NCBI GenBank assembly: GCA_965242685.1
Contig: OZ251487.1
Coordinates: 372,001 to 436,000, forward strand
Direction of reading: 5' to 3'
DNA from: G965215055 sp965242685
GTDB lineage: Bacteria; Pseudomonadota; Gammaproteobacteria; UBA4575
DNA length: 64,000 bases
A model generated the notes under the pieces. That model saw nothing but the letters and a program-made list of their open reading frames with translations. It did no database searches and was not told the DNA's origin. Positions 34,260 through 44,313 of the stretch are shown here, in pieces. Each line of letters begins with the position of its first letter. The first letter of the stretch is position 1. A program made the position numbers and the translations under genes.

Positions 34260-37130
34260 ATGCTTACTCCACCCCCGGCACAGTCCGTATCAGGCTTTCA
34301 AAAAGACTACGAGGCAATACAAGAGAAACTGCATGGCGCTCAAGCTATTGAGCAGCATAAAGAGGAAATCTTTGCGGTCTGGTATGCAAGCTCGTTCATC
34401 AGGCGCGTATGTATATCTCAACCCCTTTGGCTGCAAAACCTGTTAACAGAAGGTGACCTGCACGTAAACCGTGAACGGGAAAGTTACGGCGCGCGGTTGC
34501 AACCCGCCTTTTCCGAGGAGGATTCTGTCGAGGAGCTCCAACGGCGGCTGCGACGCTTGCGCGTGGCAGAGTTTGCGCGCATTGCCTGGCGCGACCTGCA
34601 ACAGTATGCGACGGTGCGGCAGACGCTGTACGAACTCAGTACCTTTGCGCAGGTTTGTATCGACGGGGTGCTGAATTGGTGTTTTGATTGGTTGCAGTCG
34701 CGTCCCCATGCCGGCGAGATGGAGCGTTCGCTGCCGCGCCGCATCGTTGTCTTTGCACTCGGCAAACTCGGCGGCCATGAGCTTAATTTTTCTTCCGACG
34801 TTGACCTGATATTCGCCTATGCGGACGACGACTTGGGCCCTTTACAGAACCAACAGGACGAGATCGCCGCGCTTTACGTGAGGCTGGTACAACGCTTTAT
34901 CAAGATCCTCTCACAGCAGACCCAAGACGGCTTTGTGTTTCGCGTAGACACCCGGCTTCGGCCGTTCGGCAACGCCGGCACGCTGGTGCCGAGCTTTACC
35001 GCAATCGACCAGTATTTTCAAACGCACGGACGGGATTGGGAACGCTACGTGTGGCTCAAGGCCGGTGCCATAGCGGGTGACGTGCAAGCGGGGGAGAGGT
35101 TTCTTGAGGAACAGGTGACGCCGTTTGTCTACCGCCGCTATCTCGATTACGGGGCCATGCAATCGTTGCGTGAAATGAAGTCGTTGATCGATCAGAAGGC
35201 ACGCAAAAGCGCGGCACAGACCAATGTAAAAATTGGCGAGGGCGGCATACGGGAGATTGAATTTATCGCACAAATGTTCCAGCTCATCTATGGCAGTAAG
35301 GATACCAACCTGCGCACCCGCTCCACACTGGATTCGCTGAAATATTTGGGTGCGTCCGGAATGCTGACGCATGAGAATGTTATTGACCTGGCGCCGGCGT
35401 ACTTGTTTTTGAGAAAGGCGGAAAACGGGTTGCAAATGCGGGATGATCAGCAGATCTACACACTGCCGACGCAAGCGCCGGCACGAGAACAGTACGCCTA
35501 TCTACTGGGCATGGAGAATTGGGAAAAATTTTATGCCGAATACGTGCTGTATACGGATGGAGTCAGCAAGGTTTTTCAGTCTTTATTACAGACAAATGAG
35601 GTGGATGACGACGAAGCCGCCGTCAAGGATGATGACTTTGCATCTCTATGGCAACAGATCGAAGATGAGGGACACTGTACCGAAATTTTGACCAAACACT
35701 TCGCCACTGCCGAGGATACAGGGGATGTATACAGGCGGTTGCATGAGTTTTCACAAGGCGGCGTAGTGCGGCAACTTGTCCCTCTGTCCCGACAGCGGCT
35801 GGATGGTTTTATACCCGTCTTATTGCGGTATACCTCGAAGATGGAAAAGCCGTTTCTCGTTCTCGACCGCTTTTTGGGCATCCTCGAGAAAATTGTGCAG
35901 CGATCCACGTATATTTCATTGCTTGTAGAAAACCAAAATAAATTGAAGACCTTGTTCAGGTTGGTAGAGGCCAGTCAATGGGTGACCCGATACATATCGA
36001 TATATCCGTTGTTGCTGGATGAGGTTTTGCGCGTGGATGAATCCTATGAGCCGCCGGACTTATTTGAAATGCGGCAACAGCTCAAGGCGGTCACGCAGTC
36101 GATAAGTGATGACCTGGAAAAGTACATGGAGCGGCTGCGCGAATTCAAACACGCACAGGTCATACAAATTGCCGCCGCCGATATCTTGCACAATTTTCCC
36201 GTTATGAAGGTGAGCGATCATTTGTCATGGCTGGCGGATACGTGTATCGACAGTGCGGTAGGGCAAGCCTATCTGGATTTGACAGCCAAACACGGCACCC
36301 CTTCGTGCGTAAAGGACGGGAAAGAGTTTGTTCCCGAGTTGCTGGTTGTCGAGTATGGAAAACTGGGGGGGCTGGAATTGGGATATGGCTCTGATTTAGA
36401 CATCGTGTTTTTACATAACAGCGAGGGATCGTCCTGCGAAACGGATGGCGAGAAGAAGATCCACAACGACGTCTTTTTTACGCGTTTGGTGCAGCGCGCC
36501 CTGCATTTGCTGACGACGGTCAGTGCCGCCGGAAAAATATTCGACATAGACGTGAGGCTCAGGCCCTACGGTGCGTCCGGCCCCATCGTTTGCTCGCTCA
36601 CGGCTTACGAGAATTATCTGCGGAATGAAGCCTGGCTATGGGAGCACCAGGCGTTAATTCGTGCCCGCCCGGTGACTACCGATACGCCGCTCGCCGATCA
36701 TTTTGCGGCCGTCAGGCAGGCGATATTGTGCCAGCCGCGCGAGATTGCGGAGGTGCGGCGGGAAATCATTGAAATGCGGCAAAAAATCGTTGCTGAACAC
36801 GGCAGTAAAAAGAGTACTGAATTCAACATCAAAAAAGATGCCGGCGGCATCATAGATATAGAATTTATCGTACAATTCCACGTGCTTGCCTATGCCTCTA
36901 AGCATAGAGAATTGTGTCGGTTTACAGACAACGTGCGCATATTGGACGCTTGCGTTGATGTCGGCCTTATCGATGCCAAACATGTCGCCGACCTTAAAGA
37001 GATTTATCTTGGGTATCGTCAGCATTTGCATAAACTAAACCTAAAGCTATTGCCCGAGGTTGTGGCGGCGGACGGGTTTGCAAAGGAACGCGCCGCAATA
37101 CAACATTATTGGTCAAGTTTGCTACACTGA
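34260..37130 (+). CDS. glnE: Bifunctional glutamine synthetase adenylyltransferase/adenylyl-removing enzyme
   Basis: A 956-residue GlnE with its two nucleotidyltransferase domains. The N-terminal adenylyl-removing half carries GKLGGHELNFSSDVDL at about 168-183 and the following EIEFIAQMFQLIYG. The C-terminal adenylyl-transfer half carries GKLGGLELGYGSDLDIVF at about 698 and DIEFIVQFHVLAY. It controls glutamine synthetase by adenylylation in response to PII. A perfect TATAAT at 34216-34221 lies upstream, without a good -35 at standard distance, and no clear ribosome-binding site precedes the ATG. ilvE follows on the same strand. Confidence 0.95.
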   Translation: MLTPPPAQSVSGFQKDYEAIQEKLHGAQAIEQHKEEIFAVWYASSFIRRVCISQPLWLQNLLTEGDLHVNRERESYGARLQPAFSEEDSVEELQRRLRRLRVAEFARIAWRDLQQYATVRQTLYELSTFAQVCIDGVLNWCFDWLQSRPHAGEMERSLPRRIVVFALGKLGGHELNFSSDVDLIFAYADDDLGPLQNQQDEIAALYVRLVQRFIKILSQQTQDGFVFRVDTRLRPFGNAGTLVPSFTAIDQYFQTHGRDWERYVWLKAGAIAGDVQAGERFLEEQVTPFVYRRYLDYGAMQSLREMKSLIDQKARKSAAQTNVKIGEGGIREIEFIAQMFQLIYGSKDTNLRTRSTLDSLKYLGASGMLTHENVIDLAPAYLFLRKAENGLQMRDDQQIYTLPTQAPAREQYAYLLGMENWEKFYAEYVLYTDGVSKVFQSLLQTNEVDDDEAAVKDDDFASLWQQIEDEGHCTEILTKHFATAEDTGDVYRRLHEFSQGGVVRQLVPLSRQRLDGFIPVLLRYTSKMEKPFLVLDRFLGILEKIVQRSTYISLLVENQNKLKTLFRLVEASQWVTRYISIYPLLLDEVLRVDESYEPPDLFEMRQQLKAVTQSISDDLEKYMERLREFKHAQVIQIAAADILHNFPVMKVSDHLSWLADTCIDSAVGQAYLDLTAKHGTPSCVKDGKEFVPELLVVEYGKLGGLELGYGSDLDIVFLHNSEGSSCETDGEKKIHNDVFFTRLVQRALHLLTTVSAAGKIFDIDVRLRPYGASGPIVCSLTAYENYLRNEAWLWEHQALIRARPVTTDTPLADHFAAVRQAILCQPREIAEVRREIIEMRQKIVAEHGSKKSTEFNIKKDAGGIIDIEFIVQFHVLAYASKHRELCRFTDNVRILDACVDVGLIDAKHVADLKEIYLGYRQHLHKLNLKLLPEVVAADGFAKERAAIQHYWSSLLH

Positions 37131-37203
37131 CGGTTTTAGGTGCGTCCATACGCGTGGGAAAAAGCATAGTTCATGTATCTTTTGACAGGAGGGTCAAATA
37201 GAG

Positions 37204-38139
37204 ATGTCGATGTCTGATCGGGACGGGGTGATTTGGTATGACGGCGGGTTCGTGCCGTGGCGTGAAGCCGGCACGCACGTGCTTACGCATACACTGCACT
37301 ATGGGGCCGGCGTGTTTGAAGGCGTGCGCGCCTACCAAACCGAGCGGGGTACGGCGATCTTTCGCCTTCACGACCACACCAAAAGGCTGTTCGATTCGGC
37401 AAAAATTATCGGCATGTCGATCCCGTATAGTCGGGAAGATATCGACCGGGCGCAAATCGAAGCCGTGCAGAAAAACGGCTTGCGCTACGGTTACATACGC
37501 CCTATGTGTTTTTATGGCTCGGAAGGGATGGGGCTGCGGGCGGACAACCTGAAAGTTCACTGTATGGTGGCGGCGTGGGAATGGGGGTCATACTTGGGTG
37601 AGGACAAGCTAAAGAACGGTATTTGCGTCAAGACTTCCTCTTATGCGCGCCATCACGTCAACGTCGCCATGTGCAAGGCAAAGGTCAATGGCAATTACGT
37701 AAATTCAATGCTTGCCTTGCATGAGGCACTGCGCGACGGCTACGACGAAGCCTTGTTGTTGGACGTGGACGGGTTTGTGACGGAAGGCACCGGCGAAAAT
37801 ATTTTTATTGTCAAACAGGGGACGCTGTATACGCCCGAGCTTACCTCGGCACTGGACGGGATCACACGCAACACGGTGATCGCCTTGGCAAAGACTATGG
37901 ATATTCCGGTGATTGAAAAGCGCATTACGCGCGATGAGGTATACACTGCCGAGGAGGCCTTCTTTACCGGTACGGCGGCGGAGGTCACCCCGATCCGCGA
38001 GCTGGATAACCGCGTGATCGGCGCCGGTTCACCGGGTACCATTACCACCGCCATTCAAGCCATGTACTTTGATGCGGTGCACGGCAGAAACACCGAACAT
38101 CAACCCTGGCTTACTTACACGTCATCCGCACTCGTCTGA
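37204..38139 (+). CDS. ilvE: Branched-chain amino acid aminotransferase
   Basis: A 311-residue class IV PLP transaminase: THTLHYGAGVFEGVRAY, RLHDHTKRLFDSAKI, the Schiff-base lysine in AKVNGNYVNSMLAL, EGTGENIFIV and FFTGTAAEVTPI. It makes valine, leucine and isoleucine from their keto acids. AGGAGG about 11 bases before the ATG is one of the strongest ribosome-binding sites in the window; a second ATG two codons later is equally usable. It lies 73 bases behind glnE and 61 before hldE, and metabolically partners with ilvD at 7.6 kb. Confidence 0.95.
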   Translation: MSMSDRDGVIWYDGGFVPWREAGTHVLTHTLHYGAGVFEGVRAYQTERGTAIFRLHDHTKRLFDSAKIIGMSIPYSREDIDRAQIEAVQKNGLRYGYIRPMCFYGSEGMGLRADNLKVHCMVAAWEWGSYLGEDKLKNGICVKTSSYARHHVNVAMCKAKVNGNYVNSMLALHEALRDGYDEALLLDVDGFVTEGTGENIFIVKQGTLYTPELTSALDGITRNTVIALAKTMDIPVIEKRITRDEVYTAEEAFFTGTAAEVTPIRELDNRVIGAGSPGTITTAIQAMYFDAVHGRNTEHQPWLTYTSSALV

Positions 38140-38200
38140 AGACGGGGTGGCGATAGGCGGTGCTTATTCATAGTCGGTCACATTTGGGCAACCCGCTTTT

Positions 38201-39634
38201 ATGAACGTAGGCAATCTTGGCAAGGCAAAGATTCTGGTAGTCGGCGATGTCATGCTGGATCAGTACTGGTTGGGCGAAACCTCTCGCGTTTCTCCGGAAG
38301 CCCCCGTGCCGGTCGTGCGGGTTGAAGGCATGGAGGCGCGTTTGGGAGGGGCCGCCAACGTGGCGATGAATATCTGCGGGCTTGGCGCTTCGGCCACATT
38401 GGTCGGCGTGGTTGGCAATGATGAAAATGCAAACAGGTTTTTAGGCTTGCTTGATCAAACCGCGATCAAGTCCGGCATGATTCATAAAGATAATTTCAAG
38501 ACCTTGACCAAACTGCGCGTGGTCAGCCGCAACCAACAACTACTGAGGCTGGATTTTGAAGATCAAGACGATGCCTATGACAGTACGGAGGTCGTGGCGG
38601 CGTGTGCGGAACACCTGCCCGATCACGATGCAATAGTCATCTCCGACTACGGCAAGGGTGCGGTCAACCGAGTGGCCGCCCGCCTTATAGAGCAGGCACG
38701 TAGCGCCAACAAAACGGTCGTAGTCGATCCCAAAGGCAAAGATTTCGGGAAATACAAAAATGCGAACGTCATCACGCCCAATTACTTCGAATTCGAGCAG
38801 GTCATGGGCGCCTGTGCCGATGAGGCGGAATTACACGACAAGGCGACGGCGCTGTGCGCCGATCTAAACTTGGATGCCCTGCTGGTAACGCGCGGCGAGA
38901 AGGGCATGTCATTTTTTGTGCGCGGCCAACCGCCCGGCTATTTTCCGGCGCAGGCGAAGGAAGTTTATGACGTAACCGGCGCGGGTGACACCGTTGCGGG
39001 GCTGTTTACCGCTGCCATTGCCGCCGATTATTCGCTGGTGGACGCGGTAAAAATTGCCAATCTGGCGGCGGGCGTGGCGGTCAGCAAATTCGGCACCGCC
39101 CACGTCACGATCGGCGAGCTGGATCGCAATCTACATAGGCTTGCCGGCAAGGGCAAACGGGTTGCGGACGTTGAAGAATTGAAGCGATCGCTGTCGGCCG
39201 CAAAAAAAGACGGCGAGAAAGTCGTTTTTACCAACGGCTGTTTTGACTTGATACATCATGGTCATGTCGCCTGCCTGCGCGATGCCAAGTCTAAGGGCGA
39301 TTACCTGGTGGTGGCGGTAAACGACGACCTTTCGGTAAAAAAACTGAAGGGCGCGGATCGTCCGGTTTGCGGCTTGCGTGATCGGATCGCGGTGCTCGAA
39401 GAACTGAGTTGCGTGGATTGGATCCTTCCTTTTTCCGAGGATACTCCGTTGGATTTAATCAAGGCGTTGCGGCCGGACGTGTTTGTCAAAGGCGGAGACT
39501 ACCAAAAAGAACAACTTGCCGAGTTTGAGCTTGTCAGTGGCTACGGCGGAGAAGTACTCATCTCGCCTTACATCGAAGGCTGTTCGACCACGAGGATCAT
39601 TCACTCCATCCTAGATCGAGATGACAACAAATAG
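38201..39634 (+). CDS. hldE: Bifunctional heptose-7-phosphate kinase / heptose-1-phosphate adenylyltransferase
   Basis: A 477-residue fusion. Residues 1-315 form a PfkB-type sugar kinase (GDVMLDQYW, RLGGAANVAMN, DVTGAGDTVAG with the catalytic Asp). Residues about 338-477 form a cytidylyltransferase-like domain (FTNGCFDLIHHGHV with the HxGH motif, then VNDDLSVKKLKG). It makes ADP-heptose for the LPS inner core. The last 14 bases overlap the first O-antigen-ligase-like gene, so it heads the LPS operon. Confidence 0.95.
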   Translation: MNVGNLGKAKILVVGDVMLDQYWLGETSRVSPEAPVPVVRVEGMEARLGGAANVAMNICGLGASATLVGVVGNDENANRFLGLLDQTAIKSGMIHKDNFKTLTKLRVVSRNQQLLRLDFEDQDDAYDSTEVVAACAEHLPDHDAIVISDYGKGAVNRVAARLIEQARSANKTVVVDPKGKDFGKYKNANVITPNYFEFEQVMGACADEAELHDKATALCADLNLDALLVTRGEKGMSFFVRGQPPGYFPAQAKEVYDVTGAGDTVAGLFTAAIAADYSLVDAVKIANLAAGVAVSKFGTAHVTIGELDRNLHRLAGKGKRVADVEELKRSLSAAKKDGEKVVFTNGCFDLIHHGHVACLRDAKSKGDYLVVAVNDDLSVKKLKGADRPVCGLRDRIAVLEELSCVDWILPFSEDTPLDLIKALRPDVFVKGGDYQKEQLAEFELVSGYGGEVLISPYIEGCSTTRIIHSILDRDDNK

Positions 39635-40949
39635 CTATTTCCTTCTGTCGGGAGGCTGGCATACGACCGCGTTCGCTCAGTACGCCGAGACCGCCGCCAA
39701 GATCATGGCCTGTGCGGCGCTGTTTTCCATCGTTTTACCGACGGCTTTTCCAAATACGTTTTTGACGTTATTTTTAATCTGTTCAATCGCTGCGGGCAAC
39801 TACCAATTCAAACTAAAACTGATCATCGATAACTCCGTTGCACTTATTGCAATTGCTATCTTTCTACTTTTCGCTATCAGCTTGGTGTATACCACCGCCC
39901 CTATGGATAACGCGATGGATATCTTGGGAAAGTACGGTAAACTCTTGTATATACCGCTGCTGCTGAGTGCTTTTTACGAGCGGCACTGGCAACGAAGAGG
40001 TCTCGTTGCATTTTTATCGGGTGCGTTGCTGATGATGCTACTATCTTATATGACCCTTTCGGGGTGGTCGTGGGAGAGCATATACCAGGGGCGACACGTT
40101 CTGAACAAAGATGACACGACCGACTTCTATCAGCAGCATACCGTGTTTCGCAACACCATCAATCACGGCACCATCATGGTGTATGCCATATATCTGTTCG
40201 CGCATCATGCACTGAATGAAGATCGCAAAATCTTGCGTATTTTCTTTATCCTGTTCGCGGTACTGGGCAGCTACAACGTCCTTCTCATGGTCGCCTCGCG
40301 TACCGGACAAGTGCTGTGGGTGGTTTTGTCCTTGCTGTTGGTTTATCAATGTCGGCTGGATTGGAAACGCATGGTGCTGGTCTTGGCAATCTCTTCTCTG
40401 TTGGCGGGCACGATTCTGCTATTCAGCGATCATACTAAACAGCGTTGGGGGAGTGGAACTGCCGTGCAGCTTGACATAAATTTTATCCAACAGAGTGATT
40501 ACCGGGGGTCGTTGGGTCAGAGGCTCGTCTGGCTGCAAGCAGGCTGGGATATATTCAAGCGTCATCCTGTTGTCGGCACCGGCGTGGGAAGTTACGAAAA
40601 CGAGTCTGCCAAATATTTTCACAGGGAAATACCTCGAACACCCGATCAAATTCCCGAACAATATTCCACTCACAATCCACATAACGGATACGTAAGTATA
40701 GGGGTACAGTTGGGCGCCGCCGGCCTGTTTTTGTTGTTTGCATTGTTTATTCAACAATGGCGGATCAGTCACCGTCTGCCGCCGTTCTCGGGCTATGCCG
40801 CGCAGGGGATGGTTGTAGTCGTAGTACTGAATATTTTTGCGCATTCATTCATGTATTCACGTACCCGAGCGTTATTTTTTGTTTTATTGACCGCATTGTT
40901 TTTTTCCGCGTATCCCGCTAGTGGCGAGCGCATAGAGGATCGGGATTGA
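39621..40949 (+). CDS. O-antigen ligase-like membrane protein, copy 1
   Basis: A 442-residue protein of the Wzy_C/O-antigen ligase family with about ten to twelve membrane helices. The periplasmic Arg/Gly/His-containing motif GQRLVWLQAGWDIFKRHPVVGTGVGSYENE and THNPHNGYVSIGVQLG are typical. Such proteins join sugar chains to the lipid A core (WaaL) or polymerise O units (Wzy), and sequence does not decide between them. The next gene, four bases downstream, is a close copy. The most divergent part between the two is the loop between YQG and HTVFRNTINHG, where this copy has RHVLNKDDTTDFYQQ. Confidence 0.85.
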   Translation: MTTNSYFLLSGGWHTTAFAQYAETAAKIMACAALFSIVLPTAFPNTFLTLFLICSIAAGNYQFKLKLIIDNSVALIAIAIFLLFAISLVYTTAPMDNAMDILGKYGKLLYIPLLLSAFYERHWQRRGLVAFLSGALLMMLLSYMTLSGWSWESIYQGRHVLNKDDTTDFYQQHTVFRNTINHGTIMVYAIYLFAHHALNEDRKILRIFFILFAVLGSYNVLLMVASRTGQVLWVVLSLLLVYQCRLDWKRMVLVLAISSLLAGTILLFSDHTKQRWGSGTAVQLDINFIQQSDYRGSLGQRLVWLQAGWDIFKRHPVVGTGVGSYENESAKYFHREIPRTPDQIPEQYSTHNPHNGYVSIGVQLGAAGLFLLFALFIQQWRISHRLPPFSGYAAQGMVVVVVLNIFAHSFMYSRTRALFFVLLTALFFSAYPASGERIEDRD

Positions 40950-40953
40950 AGCC

Positions 40954-42291
40954 ATGTCTACTTTGGTCACTTCGCCGGGCGGTTGGCATACGACCGCATT
41001 TGCCCGGCACGCTGAGACCACCGCCAAGATCATGGCCTGTGCGGCCCTGTTTTGCCTCTTTTTACCGACGGCTTTTCCAGATACGTTTTTAACGTTATTT
41101 TTAATCTGTTCAATCGCTGCGGGCAATTACAAATTCAAACTGAAACTGATCATCGACAACTCCGTTGCACTGCTTGCCATCGCTGTTTTTTTGCTTCTTG
41201 CCGTCAGCTTGGTGTACACCACCGCCCCTATGGATGACGCGATGGATATCTTGGGAAAGCACGGTAAACTCTTGTATATACCGCTGCTGCTGAGTGCCTT
41301 TCACGAGCGGCACTGGCAACGAAGAGGCCTCGTTGCGTTTTTATCGGGTGCGTCGCTGATGATGCTACTATCTTATATGACCCTTTCGGGGTGGTCGTGG
41401 GAGAGCGTATATCAGGGGCATCATATCCTGGTCCTGCTCAACCATCCCCTGGTCGACTATGACGTGATCAACTACTATCAGCGTCATACTGTGTTTCGCA
41501 ACACGATCAATCACGGCATCATCATGGTGTATGCCACGTATCTGTTCGCGCATCACGCACTGGATGAAGATCGCAAAATCTTGCGTGTTTTCTTTATCCT
41601 GTTCGCGGTACTGGGCAGCTACAACATCCTCCTCATGATCGCCTCGCGTACCGGACAAGTGCTGTGGGTGATTTTGTCCTTGCTGCTGGTTTATCAATGT
41701 TGGCCGGATTGGAAACGCATGGTGACGGTCTTGGCAATTTCTTCACTGTTGTTGGGCACGAGTTTGTCATTCAGCGAATATACCATACAGCGTTGGGGGG
41801 GTGGAGCTGCCGTGCAGCTTGACATAGAGCTTATCGGACAGGGTGATTACCAGGGGTCGTTGGGTCAAAGGCTCATCTGGCTGCAAGCAGGCTGGGATAT
41901 ATTCAAGCGTCATCCTGTTGTCGGCACCGGCGTGGGAAGTTACGAAAACGAGTCTGCCAAATATTTTCATAGGAAAATAACTCGAAATCCCGAACAGGAT
42001 TACAAGTATTACACTCATAATCCGGATAACGATTATGTGAGTATAGGGGTACAGTTGGGTGCCGTAGGTTTGCTCCTTTGGATTGCATGGTTTATTCAAC
42101 AATGGCGGATCAGTCACCGTCTCCCGCCGTTCTCAAGCTATGCCGCGCAGGGGATGATTGTAGTCGTAGTACTGAATATTTTTGCGCATTCATTCATGTA
42201 TTCACGTACCCGAGCGTTATTTTTTGTTTTATTGACCGCACTGTTTTTTTCCGCGTACCTTTCAAATCGGCGAGACGATGCATCAAGTTGA
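40954..42291 (+). CDS. O-antigen ligase-like membrane protein, copy 2
   Basis: A 445-residue tandem paralogue of the preceding gene, most similar at both ends and near-identical in DNA over long stretches. The central loop differs and is longer (HHILVLLNHPLVDYDVINYYQ), as does part of the region before THNPDNDYVSIGV (RKITRNPEQDYKYY). Both copies look intact, with the GTGVGSYENES motif and C-terminal membrane helices, so the pair may attach or polymerise different sugars. The best start is the ATG at 40954, which needs no overlap. Confidence 0.85.
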   Translation: MSTLVTSPGGWHTTAFARHAETTAKIMACAALFCLFLPTAFPDTFLTLFLICSIAAGNYKFKLKLIIDNSVALLAIAVFLLLAVSLVYTTAPMDDAMDILGKHGKLLYIPLLLSAFHERHWQRRGLVAFLSGASLMMLLSYMTLSGWSWESVYQGHHILVLLNHPLVDYDVINYYQRHTVFRNTINHGIIMVYATYLFAHHALDEDRKILRVFFILFAVLGSYNILLMIASRTGQVLWVILSLLLVYQCWPDWKRMVTVLAISSLLLGTSLSFSEYTIQRWGGGAAVQLDIELIGQGDYQGSLGQRLIWLQAGWDIFKRHPVVGTGVGSYENESAKYFHRKITRNPEQDYKYYTHNPDNDYVSIGVQLGAVGLLLWIAWFIQQWRISHRLPPFSSYAAQGMIVVVVLNIFAHSFMYSRTRALFFVLLTALFFSAYLSNRRDDASS

Positions 42292-42350
42292 AGGCCAACG
42301 CCTGCTTCGATTCTCGTAAAACTCCCGTAAAAACGCTGTAAAGCTCAATT

Positions 42351-43178
42351 ATGTCTATTGTTCCTTCCGTCATAGTTACTACTTACAACAAGCCTCGTGA
42401 GCTTGGTTTGGTGCTGTGTGGTTTGAACAGGCAAAAATATCTTCCGGAAGAAATCCTGGTCGCGGACGACGGCTCGACGTCTGAAACTGCGGAGGTTGTC
42501 GAAGTGTGGAGCAAAACCGGCAAGGTTCCCATCCGACACATTTGGCACGAAGATATAGGTAATCGCAAATCACAGATCTGTGATAAGGCGGTCGGTGAAG
42601 CGAAAGGAAACTACCTGATATTTCTGGACGGTGACGCCATCCCGCATTCATTATGGGTAAAAGACCATGTTATCGCAGTGCGCCGGGGAGTCGTCCTGTG
42701 CGGCAGGAGAGTGAGGCTGGGCCCCCGGTTTAGTGGTGTCGTGGATGTACCTTTTATTCAAGCGGGCAAGCTTGAAAACGTCACAGGGCCGCTGCTTATG
42801 AGTGCGCTACGCATGGATACAAAAAGATATATGCTCGGGATTCGTCTTCCCGCCGGACTCGCGCGCTGCTGTCATCCCAAGGAGCGACGTTTGATGGGGG
42901 TCAATTTCAGTTTGCATAAAGAGTCGTTTGAACGGGTTGGCGGTTATTCTAATCAGGGGATGAGGGATAAACCCATTCCGACGGAAGAGCGGCGGCGGGA
43001 AGACGCACAGCTGGAGATTCGGCTGATCACCGCCGGGCTGTCGCGGTTTCCCCTGCTGAATCGGGCAATCGTATACCATCTGTACCACCGCCAACGCCTT
43101 CCCAATAAAGAAGTAGACGACCTGATCCAGGGGCGCTATGCGCATGCCCTGCGGCAAAGAGATTCAGGAAGCGGCTAA
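42351..43178 (+). CDS. Family 2 glycosyltransferase
   Basis: A 275-residue GT-A fold enzyme: PSVIVTTYNKPRELGLVL, ILVADDGST (nucleotide sugar Asp pair), IFLDGDAIPH (DxD motif), then a C-terminal GVNFSLHKESFERVGGY and RREDAQLEIRLI segment, which fits the galactosyltransferase-like end of GT2/GT27 enzymes. The ED-containing segment is a typical catalytic-base region. It probably adds a sugar to the LPS core or a surface glycan, given the neighbours. The donor is unknown. Confidence 0.85.
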   Translation: MSIVPSVIVTTYNKPRELGLVLCGLNRQKYLPEEILVADDGSTSETAEVVEVWSKTGKVPIRHIWHEDIGNRKSQICDKAVGEAKGNYLIFLDGDAIPHSLWVKDHVIAVRRGVVLCGRRVRLGPRFSGVVDVPFIQAGKLENVTGPLLMSALRMDTKRYMLGIRLPAGLARCCHPKERRLMGVNFSLHKESFERVGGYSNQGMRDKPIPTEERRREDAQLEIRLITAGLSRFPLLNRAIVYHLYHRQRLPNKEVDDLIQGRYAHALRQRDSGSG

Positions 43179-43335
43179 ACGCGCCCGCGCGCGACGTGTA
43201 AAAAAAACTTACGGGCACAACGTAAAGTAATTTCTAACTTTAGAATATTCATCCCATTATATCCCGCTATATCCCATAATTATTTCCCTTTTAGTGCCCT
43301 ATTTAAGAGAAAAAATAAACGCAACCCCACATAGA

Positions 43336-44160
43336 CTAGATTCTACACTTCCAAAAACGTAGCACGCCTCCCCAGAAGGCATTGTAATCGTCCCCCAGGT
43401 AGCGCCGCAGCAAATCCTCTTGCGGCAGCCGGCAAACGTTGAACCTTGCCAGGCATTTCAGGTCATAAAACCTTTTCACAACAGGCGTCAGCGCACGGGC
43501 GGATTGGCAACGGTCGTTGTCTATCAATACAAATCTCGCGCGTTCCACGTCATCTACAGAAATGGTTTCCACTTGATTACGCTCAAGATTCGTCAGAATG
43601 TTGCCACCGTGCGGGTCGCCGTGTCGGACGTTTGCGGCGTGAACATTCTGCACGATGGCGATGCATCGGTCGGCAATAGTGTCGATCAGTTCATTTTTAT
43701 TTCCTGCTCGGCCGGCAATGATCGCATCGCACAGCTCGGTCACGTTGAGACCGCTTTCAATCTTCTCGTATAAAAAATAGCTCTTGCGATGCAGCCGGGA
43801 GCTTTTATAGTTCCAATAGGCGATAGGTTTGAGCGTATCTATGCCCGCCTTGATCAGCCGCATGGAGGCCGTGTAGCCATTGTAGCTATAGTCCTTGAAT
43901 AGACTGGTTGCATAAAGGTTTATCCGTCTTCCGAGCGTGTATTTTTTGCTGATCTCGGAAACCTTCATCACTGCGTTACAACCGATGTCTTCATCATAAA
44001 AACAATACAGTTTATTGCGTTTGCGGCTCTTTTTGCCCAGTTGCAGCATGCGGGTTTCGTAGCGTAAAAACTGTGCCTCGCGGATCCATTTCTCAATGGA
44101 TTCATGGTGTGGGATATCCTCGTTGACGGCCAGTTTTCCGTATGCGTAGCGTTTGTTCAT
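43336..44160 (-). CDS. LPS core kinase-like protein (WaaP/RfaY superfamily)
   Basis: A 274-residue protein with an atypical protein-kinase fold. Visible parts are a Lys in NAVMKVSEI, the catalytic loop NVRHGDPHGGNIL and a metal-binding FVLIDNDRCQS. The family phosphorylates heptose or Kdo in the LPS inner core. It is on the opposite strand to the GT2 gene. The 157 bases between them are AT-rich, with repeated TATATCCC-like words and no gene. The sugar it phosphorylates cannot be determined. Confidence 0.75.
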   Translation of the reverse strand: MNKRYAYGKLAVNEDIPHHESIEKWIREAQFLRYETRMLQLGKKSRKRNKLYCFYDEDIGCNAVMKVSEISKKYTLGRRINLYATSLFKDYSYNGYTASMRLIKAGIDTLKPIAYWNYKSSRLHRKSYFLYEKIESGLNVTELCDAIIAGRAGNKNELIDTIADRCIAIVQNVHAANVRHGDPHGGNILTNLERNQVETISVDDVERARFVLIDNDRCQSARALTPVVKRFYDLKCLARFNVCRLPQEDLLRRYLGDDYNAFWGGVLRFWKCRI

Positions 44161-44313
44161 TGCAGGAGCTATAGATCGTTTCGGTGAATTACTTTCGGTC
44201 TTGTTTGCATATTGTTTTTGATAGGATATATATCTCTTGTCTGTTTCTGATAGGGTAAATATGGGTACTTTATACTTGCGTGTACGACATTACCGCCCTG
44301 TACCCATCATATT

